Source of the DNA: Brevibacillus laterosporus
Lineage (GTDB): Bacteria; Bacillota; Bacilli; Brevibacillales; Brevibacillaceae
Reading direction: 5' to 3'
Assembly (NCBI GenBank): GCA_007833815.1
Contig: CP033464.1
Coordinates: 4,706,001-4,770,000 of the forward strand
Length of the DNA stretch: 64,000 bases
Part shown: positions 1 to 5,144 of the stretch, one piece after another
Numbering within the stretch: the stretch's first letter is position 1
Layout of the letters: every line of letters starts with the position of its first letter
Position numbers and translations under genes: made by a program
The notes under the pieces: generated by a model
Told to the model about the DNA's origin: nothing
The model's database searches: none
The model's input: the letters and a program-made list of their open reading frames with translations, nothing else

Positions 1-380
1 CAAGTGGCAATAGATAATAACCTACATTGATGAGCAACCCATTGTCCTGTTAACGATTGAGCATCATATAAAATATAATCATACGTTTCTTTGGAGATTT
101 CATCCAAAACAGAATCCGTTATCATCTCCAATGCACTCAGAAATTGTAGTAAATATTCTTCTGGCTGTGAGTTCAAAAGATGACTGCTCTCTTGAAGCTT
201 TCTCTGTGCTTCTTGATTAATGGGGCGAAACGTAGCACCTGTTTTTTCAATTTTCTCCTGAAATTTATTTGATGAATAATAGACAATCTGTTCCCCACGT
301 TTTACTAAATCGCTAACTAACCCCAACGTTGGATTTACATGACCTTCCCCAAGCATACTGATGTAAAGTGCTCGTGCCAT
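1..380 (-). CDS. MGT-family glycosyltransferase, N-terminal part (gene runs off the left edge)
   Basis: The reverse strand encodes about 126 residues from an ATG at 380, with GGAGGG about 8 bases upstream, and stays open to the window edge. The N-terminus (ARALYISMLGEGHVNPTLGL, then a hydrophilic helix and a YYSSNKF strand) is typical of the nucleotide-sugar-dependent macrolide/MGT-type glycosyltransferases (GT1 fold, B. subtilis YjiC/YdhE type). Such cytosolic enzymes move glucose from UDP-glucose to small hydrophobic acceptors. The C-terminal UDP-sugar binding half is outside the window, so donor and acceptor cannot be judged. Family call fairly sure; substrate unknown. Confidence 0.75.
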   Translation of the reverse strand, partial: MARALYISMLGEGHVNPTLGLVSDLVKRGEQIVYYSSNKFQEKIEKTGATFRPINQEAQRKLQESSHLLNSQPEEYLLQFLSALEMITDSVLDEISKETYDYILYDAQSLTGQWVAHQCRLLSIAT

Positions 381-559
381 TTGTTTTCCCTCCAATAAAT
401 ATTGTTCGATATGTTTTTTTGATTAAAGAAAGTAAAGTTGTCTATGATGATCATAAACAGTGCAACAATAGAACAGCTATTTTTAACCTTACATTATTTT
501 GCCAACGACATATTAAAAAAAGCTGATATCACCATACAATTATAAACATATAATTAATT

Positions 560-579
560 TGTTTGTATTATAACAAACA
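560..579. promoter_or_regulatory. perfect 7-bp inverted repeat, possible operator
   Basis: TGTTTGT and ACAAACA flank ATTATA, about 40 bases before the start of the small membrane protein gene. The spacer could be part of a -10 element, which would make this an operator over a promoter. No convincing -35 is visible, so the role is a guess. Confidence 0.3.
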
Positions 580-619
580 TTTCAATATATCGTCTATAAA
601 ATTACAAGAGGTGAATAGC

Positions 620-958
620 ATGAAAAGAAATTCTTATTTACTATTTGGCTTTTTATGTGGCTTTATTTCTTCAATAATGAACATTTATTTATGGTATGCC
701 GCAATAATTCGCGATCAAACAATAAAAGGACTATTCTTAGTATTTCTGTTTTTTATATTATTTCCTGCTATTTTTGGATTAGTAACCTCATTCGTTTCTC
801 CTCCAGTAATAATTATTTCCTTCGTTTGGTCACTACCATTGAGCATCTACTATATGTTTTCTAGTACGGGTATATGGTTTGCTTTGTTTTGTTTTCTATA
901 TTTAGTCTCAGCAATATTAAAATTCAAAGGAATAAATAAATTAACTCTAAGTCAATAA
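620..958 (+). CDS. small integral membrane protein, unknown function
   Basis: This is a 112-residue hydrophobic protein starting MKRNSYLLFGFLCG. I chose the ATG at 620 over an upstream ATG at 563 because AAGAGGTG lies seven bases before it and the extra residues look untranslated. About four membrane-spanning stretches can be drawn (roughly residues 7-27, 36-60, 63-80 and 83-105), with a short basic tail. I do not recognise the family. It stands alone between the glycosyltransferase gene and the YolD-like gene. Confidence 0.6.
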   Translation: MKRNSYLLFGFLCGFISSIMNIYLWYAAIIRDQTIKGLFLVFLFFILFPAIFGLVTSFVSPPVIIISFVWSLPLSIYYMFSSTGIWFALFCFLYLVSAILKFKGINKLTLSQ

Positions 959-1040
959 CAAGCTCTTTCGTTAGAATAATGTCACGTTTTTCAATATAGC
1001 AATAAACTCAGTTGAAGATACTAAACAATAACATAAACAA

Positions 1041-1066
1041 CCCCATCATAAATCTTATCGATGGGG
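1041..1066 (-). terminator. weak hairpin, possible terminator of the YolD-like gene
   Basis: CCCCATC and GATGGGG pair around a 12-base loop that can itself pair (ATAA/TTAT). On the minus strand the hairpin is followed by TTGTTTATGTT, a moderately T-rich stretch. It lies about 100 bases beyond the YolD-like gene. Function is tentative. Confidence 0.3.
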
Positions 1067-1164
1067 TGTCTATGTATCCCTGTTCCCACAGGCAATACAC
1101 TGTATGTAATCTAAGAGGTACTGCTAGGGCTAGGATTCCATACCCATGCCGTTTCAATTACTCC

Positions 1165-1377
1165 TCAATCTCCCTTGATTGCTTTCCACCAATTGATTGT
1201 AAGAGCATAATCATACTGTCGGGAGTCAGATATCCGGTAACAAAACTCGGCTAACTCATCCTCTTCAATGATCGGCTTCTCGATCAGTTTCTTATCCTCG
1301 TGAAGCTGGCGTAGCATCTCAGCATGCTCTGGCAAAATAAATTTCGTTACAAGTGGATCAAGAATTTTACTAGCCAT
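1165..1377 (-). CDS. YolD-like protein
   Basis: A 70-residue protein whose core pattern (FILPEHAEML, then KPIIEEDELAEF, then YALTINWW) fits the YolD-like family. Such proteins are usually encoded beside Y-family translesion polymerases (UvrX/YqjW type) in Bacillus chromosomes and prophages, and are often SOS-controlled. The ATG at 1377 has AAGGAG eight bases upstream; a TTG three bases earlier is less well spaced. No polymerase gene is next to it, so this is a solo or orphaned copy. A LexA-box-like site lies just upstream. Biochemical function of the family is not established. Confidence 0.6.
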   Translation of the reverse strand: MASKILDPLVTKFILPEHAEMLRQLHEDKKLIEKPIIEEDELAEFCYRISDSRQYDYALTINWWKAIKGD

Positions 1378-1396
1378 CAAAACATCTCCTTAAATA

Positions 1397-1410
1397 CGAA
1401 TGCGCGTTCT
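1397..1410 (-). promoter_or_regulatory. LexA/DinR-box-like sequence before the YolD-like gene
   Basis: The minus strand reads AGAACGCGCATTCG. The known Bacillus DinR/LexA consensus is CGAACRNRYGTTYC; the GAAC half is intact and the other half is ATTC in place of GTTC. It lies about 12 bases after a possible promoter (TTTACC, 16 bases, TATCAT) and just before the ribosome binding site, which is where a repressor site would be expected. One half-site mismatch makes this a candidate only. Confidence 0.4.
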
Positions 1411-1433
1411 TATTTTGTTTGATGATAAGGAGA

Positions 1434-1472
1434 TTATGCAATGGGTAAAATTACATAGCCATTATCAAACAT
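1434..1472 (-). CDS. 12-codon ORF with a strong ribosome binding site, possible leader peptide
   Basis: The minus strand has GGAGG eight bases before ATG, then 12 codons (MFDNGYVILPIA) and TAA. It lies directly upstream of the YolD-like gene. Such a good ribosome binding site before so short an ORF suggests either a leader peptide or the preserved start of a deleted gene. Nothing in the peptide is recognisable. Confidence 0.3.
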   Translation of the reverse strand: MFDNGYVILPIA

Positions 1473-1602
1473 GAGCAAGCCCTCCTAAAGATTATATTTG
1501 TGGAGATTGTGATATTTTGTCGAATCATTAAAGTATAATTATTTTGTAATTTATGGTACATTTCTTTAAAATAAGAAATATATACCAAAAAGAGTTTGAA
1601 TC

Positions 1603-2457
1603 ATGAACAAAACAATACTTACATCAAGCGCCGTAGCTCTAATCCTAGCAATTGGATCAACAACTATTCCAGTTCATGCTGAGGAAAACATAAACGCCGT
1701 ATCATCAGAAGTGGTTAATAATTTTGAATTAACAGCTGAGCAAAAGGAAGCCCTTGAATTCTACGAAGAATATAAAGATGTGTTTAATGAAGATGAAGCA
1801 GAGCCAGAAATATTATCCTTGATAAGTTATGATGATAATCAAATAGCATTAAGACAAGGTAATGTAATTGAGGCTTTTCTAAATGAGGATGAAGGTTTGG
1901 GCTTAAGAGACATGAAAAGAATTAAAGAATATGGAGACGAGGCAAAAGATACTGCAAAAAAATACTACAAAAATGATTCTCAATTAGAGGACGCATATAG
2001 ACATTTTCTGTGGAATTATCTATCCGTTAATGATAGCCGTTTAGGAAAAGTTAAAACCCGGGTAGCAACAACCAATCATGAATGGGGTTTACTCCTTCGA
2101 AATGATGCACTAGATTACTACGGAGAAAGTTTGTCGACGTTAATAAAAATGGGCATGAGTAGCAATGCTGCCATAAGTGCGGCTTTTGCTGATACTCTAA
2201 ACGAACTTCCGAAAATGAAAAAAAAGAAAATAAGCTCGTTTTCTGACTTTAAACGGTATGTTGATGATGCAAATGTAATGGATTGGAATAACAATGAGTT
2301 TGGTAGATACTATTCATATATTAAGGATAAAGATGATGCATTTAAGCAAGCAAAACCTTTCCTAATTTTAGCAGAGAAGAAAGTTTCAAGTTCAGATTAC
2401 AGAAAAGTAATGATGGAGGTTGGTGGAAATAATTGTTTTTTGATTCGTATTTATTAG
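1603..2457 (+). CDS. secreted protein with a C-terminal helical domain of unknown function
   Basis: A 284-residue protein with a clear signal peptide: basic start, hydrophobic core at residues 8-22 and a VHA-E cleavage site near residue 26. A Glu-rich linker follows, then a helical region holding DAYRHFLWNY (about residues 130-140) and TNHEWG (about 151-156). These His/Trp/Glu-rich motifs recall a secreted DUF6973-like domain of Bacillales; I make that match from memory and hold it loosely. AAAGAG about eight bases before the ATG is the probable ribosome binding site. A strong terminator follows, so it is probably monocistronic. The last residues (FLIRIY) look unusual for a domain end, so a 3' truncation is possible. 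Confidence 0.6.
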   Translation: MNKTILTSSAVALILAIGSTTIPVHAEENINAVSSEVVNNFELTAEQKEALEFYEEYKDVFNEDEAEPEILSLISYDDNQIALRQGNVIEAFLNEDEGLGLRDMKRIKEYGDEAKDTAKKYYKNDSQLEDAYRHFLWNYLSVNDSRLGKVKTRVATTNHEWGLLLRNDALDYYGESLSTLIKMGMSSNAAISAAFADTLNELPKMKKKKISSFSDFKRYVDDANVMDWNNNEFGRYYSYIKDKDDAFKQAKPFLILAEKKVSSSDYRKVMMEVGGNNCFLIRIY

Positions 2458-2471
2458 GTCAAACCCATAAG

Positions 2472-2510
2472 AAAAACCTGTTACATTTTTAATGGTGTAA
2501 CAGGTTTTTT
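2472..2510 (+). terminator. strong Rho-independent terminator
   Basis: AAAACCTGTTACA and TGTAACAGGTTTT form a 13-bp stem with a run of T at the 3' side. It lies 15 bases after the secreted-protein gene. A-rich sequence on the 5' side means it could also work in the other direction. Confidence 0.85.
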
Positions 2511-2593
2511 AAAATAGTTTCTCGACTAGATAAAATGTGAACAGATATGATATCTTTAGTTATATATGTCCTACTAAACCGAGGTGTCTTAGA

Positions 2594-2992
2594 ATGAAGA
2601 GGATAGTTTGGTTAATACTTTTTCTCATTGTAATCGCGGGGAGTGCATTAATTATCGATAATTCTCCAAAAGAACATATTACTTACAATGACCAATACGA
2701 TGATGTATTTAATCCAAAAGAGTTTCTAAAAGCTGCAAGAGATGGTGATCTAATTAAGGTTGAATTTTTTATTGTTCATAATATTAATCCGAATGTTACA
2801 AATACTGATGGCAGAACAGCTCTCTATTATGCTGCACTTGAAAAGAACTATGAAATAGGAAATTTATTACTTGATAACAATGCAGATCCAAATATAAAAG
2901 ACTATTACGAAGGATCACCCCTTACAATTGCAAAAGGATACAATGATCAGAAATTAATAGAAATACTTGTTAATAAGGGAGCAATTGATTGA
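2594..2992 (+). CDS. membrane-anchored ankyrin-repeat protein
   Basis: From the ATG at 2594 (GAGGTG seven bases upstream) the product is 132 residues. Residues 3-20 form one hydrophobic segment, an uncleaved anchor or signal peptide. Residues 48 to the end contain ankyrin repeats, visible as DGRTALYYAALEKNYEIGNL and LLDNNADPNIKDY, with a final repeat ending in VNKGAID. The upstream ATG at 2537 would add 19 residues without hydrophobic or conserved character. The protein probably exposes a small protein-binding surface outside the membrane. It follows the secreted-protein gene in the same direction but after a terminator, so they are not clearly one operon. Confidence 0.7.
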   Translation: MKRIVWLILFLIVIAGSALIIDNSPKEHITYNDQYDDVFNPKEFLKAARDGDLIKVEFFIVHNINPNVTNTDGRTALYYAALEKNYEIGNLLLDNNADPNIKDYYEGSPLTIAKGYNDQKLIEILVNKGAID

Positions 2993-3026
2993 ACCTCTCA
3001 TGGCTAAAGCCACGAGAGGTTCAATC
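2987..3026. repeat. long inverted repeat overlapping the ankyrin stop codon
   Basis: GATTGAACCTCTC (2987-2999) pairs perfectly with GAGAGGTTCAATC (3014-3026); TGGC/GCCA extends the stem inside after one mismatch, leaving a TAAA loop. The ankyrin TGA codon (2990-2992) is inside the stem. There is no real T-run after it, so it is either a weak terminator or an mRNA-end stabilising hairpin. Confidence 0.6.
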
Positions 3027-3038
3027 CTGTTAAAATCT

Positions 3039-3197
3039 ATGTTTTCCAAAAACATAGCATACATTGTTTTCTCTTTGCTTCTTGTTTCAATTTTAGTTTG
3101 GCAACAAATATCGATGGAAAATGCAAACAATTTTTTTGTTATTACTTTAATTTTGGTTTTCACTATTAAATTAATAGTTGAACAAAGAAAAGAATAG
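3039..3197 (+). CDS. possible two-helix membrane peptide
   Basis: A 52-residue ORF with two hydrophobic stretches (about residues 6-22 and 31-46) and a charged end (EQRKE). No Shine-Dalgarno sequence precedes the ATG at 3039 or the alternative at 3000, which lies inside the hairpin. It could be a real small membrane protein expressed by readthrough from the ankyrin gene, or a chance ORF. Confidence 0.3.
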   Translation: MFSKNIAYIVFSLLLVSILVWQQISMENANNFFVITLILVFTIKLIVEQRKE

Positions 3198-3238
3198 AAT
3201 TGCCAGATTACCATTAATTCCACAGAAACAAAAATAGC

Positions 3239-3266
3239 CTTCTAACGGAATCAAAACCGTCAGAGG
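3239..3266 (-). terminator. terminator after the methylase remnant
   Basis: On the minus strand CCTCTGACGG and CCGTTAGAAGG form a 10-bp stem with one mismatch, followed by CTATTTTTGTTTC. It lies 10 bases beyond the methylase-remnant stop codon and probably was the terminator of the phage lysis operon. Confidence 0.6.
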
Positions 3267-3275
3267 GATATCGCG

Positions 3276-3863
3276 TTATCTTTGTCTTGCTAAATTAAAG
3301 TAGGTTTCATCGCTTTCAAATCCAGTTACATTTCTGACAAGCTTGTATGCTGCTTCAACCACTGGACCTGAACCTAAGAAGAAATCCGCTACCGTTTCAC
3401 CTTCCTGGCTACTGTTTATAATAATATCCTCCATGAGCTTAGCTGGCTTCTCAGTGGGATGAATCATTCTTTGTCCTGCTACTTTTGGTATTGGCCAGAT
3501 GTCTGTTATTCGTCGATTAGGGATACGACGTTCTTTGCTTTTCCCTTTAACTGCAAATACGATAAATTCGTGTTGATATCGATATTGATATCCCATTCCC
3601 ATGTGTACTTTGTTCCAGACCACACAGTTTTTTATGACAAAACCTACGCGTTGCATCCACAAATATAAGAGGGGATACATGCTCCAATCTATGAAAACAT
3701 AAATGTGTCTACCAGGTTTGAGCACCCTGTACGCTTCTCGGAGCCATTGGAAAGTAAACCGCTGATAGTCTCTAGGAGTGAGCCGATCATTGGCAATGAC
3801 GTTAAACCGATGCTTTTTTGTCTTGGGATGAATTCTACCCCAAAAACCTAGATTATCCCGTAT
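3276..3863 (-). pseudogene. phage DNA N4/N6 methyltransferase, C-terminal remnant
   Basis: The reading frame gives about 195 codons that begin inside the protein (NLGFWGRIHPKTKKHRF) and go to a normal C-terminus. YRVLKPGRHIYVF, NCVVWNKV, HPTEKP and the FLGSGPVVEAAYKL loop (the AdoMet-binding FxGxG motif) mark a beta-class DNA methylase of the kind found in phages and ParB-methylase fusions. The catalytic DPPY motif, which normally sits just before NLGF, is missing, because the frame is cut there and joined to an endolysin fragment. A GTG at 3725 could start a shorter ORF, but without DPPY it would not be active. Part of the prophage remnant. Confidence 0.75.
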
Positions 3864-4068
3864 TTATAATCAACACCTAGCACGCCGTGATAACGTGTAG
3901 GCTTGTCTCTCGTGCCGTTTAGAATTAGCTTAGAATGATCTGCAATAGATTCTCCCCAAGCTGATTCAAGAATAGCCTGAGCGATTGTAAGAGATGCAGG
4001 TATCCCTTTTTCTTCATGTCAGCTACAGCGCCAGGTGCAATCTTATCTTTAAAATCCTGTGGTTTCAT
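3848..4068 (-). pseudogene. phage endolysin (glucosaminidase-type) N-terminal remnant with frameshift
   Basis: Starting at an ATG that overlaps the holin stop codon (TAATG), the frame reads KPQDFKDKIAPGAVADMKKK. After an A-run near 4004-4011 the matching sequence continues in the next frame: IPASLTIAQAILESAWGES, then KPTRYHGVLGVDYKYG. Together these are the start of a FlgJ/LytG-like peptidoglycan hydrolase domain, including the conserved Glu of AILESAWG. One missing A would explain the shift. The gene then stops at 3848, where it is fused to the methylase piece, so it is dead for two reasons. Confidence 0.75.
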
Positions 4069-4322
4069 TACTTCACATCTCCCTTCTGAAACGAATTTTT
4101 AATTCCTGAATGGATCCCAATAGCAGCCGTTGCTTCAATGAACGCTAACTTGCCAGCCTCAAGATAATCTCCGCCGAATAGAAGCGCATTGCACAAATTA
4201 AAAGCTACCGCCATAAAGACGATAGCCAGTGGAATGTAATCATTTGGATACCATTTTCTCGTTTTCAACCAAGCTCCTGCCGCCATTACTACTGCAATCA
4301 CTAAACCGATCTCTATCATCAT
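4068..4322 (-). CDS. holin-like phage membrane protein
   Basis: An 84-residue protein with hydrophobic segments at about residues 4-17, 30-48 and 56-71 and a basic C-terminus (KNSFQKGDVK). It lies between a BhlA-like gene and the endolysin start. Its ATG shares a base with the upstream TAA and its own TAA overlaps the endolysin ATG, as in a phage lysis cassette. Holins make membrane lesions that let endolysin out. The assignment is from topology and context rather than a motif. The gene looks intact though its partner endolysin is not. Confidence 0.6.
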   Translation of the reverse strand: MMIEIGLVIAVVMAAGAWLKTRKWYPNDYIPLAIVFMAVAFNLCNALLFGGDYLEAGKLAFIEATAAIGIHSGIKNSFQKGDVK

Positions 4323-4588
4323 TATCCCACCTTTTCTTTTAGTTCATGAATATCGTTCTCTAGCCCATTTAAACTGCGCTCAATCTGTTGCAATGTAGCT
4401 GTATTACGCTCCAAATGAATAACCATCCGTTCATTATGTTCCATGAGTTTTTCTTCGCGTGTCTGAGCTTGTTTAACCAATCGGGTTTCGCGGTCTCTTC
4501 CTTCTTTTTTCGTAGAAAACAGCAGCCATACAAACAAAGCCACAAACGGTCCTTGGGATACCACTGCCTTGTAAATCATTTCTTCCAT
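4322..4588 (-). CDS. BhlA/UviB-family holin-like protein
   Basis: From the ATG at 4588 (GGAGAGGGG just upstream) the product has 88 residues: one N-terminal membrane helix (MIYKAVVSQGPFVALFVWLL), a basic stop, then a charged coiled coil (about residues 30-86) ending in LENDIHELKEKVG. This layout matches the BhlA/UviB group of phage holin-like and bacteriocin-release proteins. The longer ORF from 4648 lacks a ribosome binding site and crosses a terminator hairpin. It is the first gene of the remnant lysis cassette and overlaps the next gene by one base. Confidence 0.7.
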   Translation of the reverse strand: MEEMIYKAVVSQGPFVALFVWLLFSTKKEGRDRETRLVKQAQTREEKLMEHNERMVIHLERNTATLQQIERSLNGLENDIHELKEKVG

Positions 4589-4627
4589 GCTTCCCCTCTC
4601 CTCCTCACCCCCTTGGGGTAAATAAAA

Positions 4628-4682
4628 TAGGGAGCCGTAGCTCCCCATGAAAAAACGCCTCTCCGATTGGAAAAGACGCCAA
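4628..4682 (-). terminator. two tandem hairpins between phage tail and lysis genes
   Basis: On the minus strand an imperfect stem (GGCGTCTTTTCC with GGAGAGGCG, about 4655-4681) is followed by TTTTTT, then GGGAGC-TACG-GCTCCC (4630-4645) followed by TATTTTATTTA. Both look like Rho-independent terminators, placed before the holin genes. Confidence 0.55.
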
Positions 4683-4699
4683 AAATCTATTCCTGTGAT

Positions 4700-4816
4700 T
4701 TATTTGTATTCCTCTGGCGTTATCTCACCAAATCGGTAATCGTCTGTCTTTACCGCTCCACGTAGTTTTTCAGCAGTAATCCAATTGCATCTATACGCGA
4801 GTGACCAAAATCGCAC
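4700..4816 (-). CDS. XkdX-like phage protein (38 residues)
   Basis: A GTG at 4816, overlapping the stop of the upstream fragment (ATAGTG), opens a 38-codon frame: RFWSLAYRCNWITAEKLRG, then a short linker and FGEITPEEYK. The WITAEKL...GEITPEEY pattern is typical of XkdX-family proteins, tiny products encoded at the end of myophage and PBSX-like tail operons. Function is unknown. Found by reading the minus strand directly; it is very short, but motif and position agree with the neighbouring phage genes. Confidence 0.6.
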   Translation of the reverse strand: MRFWSLAYRCNWITAEKLRGAVKTDDYRFGEITPEEYK

Positions 4817-4905
4817 TATTGGCTGCCTTCTTTCAATTGGATGATGTCGAGTCTCAAAAGAGCTAACTCTTCGCCTAGAATTAACGCGTCTTTTTGTATC
4901 AGGAA
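4816..4905 (-). pseudogene. 3' fragment of a small phage tail-region gene
   Basis: The frame upstream of the XkdX-like gene reads KDALILGEELALLRLDII then QLKEGSQ and a stop. It is an amphipathic coiled-coil-like end typical of the short proteins that precede XkdX. No good start with a ribosome binding site is visible, and opposite-strand integrase sequence begins here, so the gene is probably cut by the deletion that shaped the remnant. Confidence 0.4.
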
Positions 4906-5105
4906 CAAGGGTATGTCATTTTAAAGTTGCCTGCCAGTTTGCTGAAGTTCCTGCTATTCGCTTTCATGACCTCCGCCACACACATGCTACCCTACTCCTA
5001 CAGATTGGTGAAAATCCCAAAAAACATCACTTTAGTATAATAAAGGCTGTCAAAAAGCTGTCAAAACGTCTTTTCAGCCAAAAACGAAAAGCCGAAAACC
5101 CTTGA
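4893..5105 (+). pseudogene. tyrosine recombinase (phage integrase) 3' remnant
   Basis: On the plus strand one frame reads VPAIRFHDLRHTHATLLLQI followed by GENPK. This holds the H-x-L-R-H-x-H signature (4965-4985) of the catalytic box of XerC/D-type phage integrases. The N-terminal half, and the normal sequence after ENPK including the catalytic Tyr (usually LGHSSI...DTYSH), are missing. The frame runs on to a TGA at 5103-5105. This is the other end of the prophage, now only about 100 bases from the tail-gene fragment, so the middle is deleted. Confidence 0.75.
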
Positions 5106-5121
5106 TATACAAGGATTTCCG
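5093..5121 (-). terminator. hairpin downstream of rnj and of the integrase remnant
   Basis: CGAAAACCCTTG and CAAGGATTTCCG pair (10 of 12) around ATATA. On the minus strand it is followed by GCTTTTCGTTTTTGG, so it can serve as the rnj terminator. CCTTGATATACAAGG-type dyads also occur at the ends of phage integrase genes, so the site may have come from the phage or be part of an attachment region. Confidence 0.5.
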
Positions 5122-5144
5122 ACTCTCTAAAACCACGTTTGGAA

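Noticed and set aside
1012..1254. Plus-strand 80-codon ORF overlapping the YolD-like gene
   Set aside because: No ribosome binding site, odd composition, and the YolD-like frame on the other strand is recognisable.
2954..3223. Minus-strand 89-codon ORF opposite the ankyrin 3' end
   Set aside because: It reads through the palindrome and lacks a ribosome binding site; the sequence is the shadow of the plus-strand frame.
5046..5066. Tandem CTGTCAAAA copies (integrase-arm-like direct repeat)
   Set aside because: Only two copies, inside the remnant reading frame; no matching site found on the left side of the remnant to define attachment sites.
4653..5121. A complete phage-derived killing device (tailocin-like) rather than a remnant
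   Set aside because: Only XkdX-like and lysis fragments are present; sheath, tube and baseplate genes are missing and the endolysin is broken.
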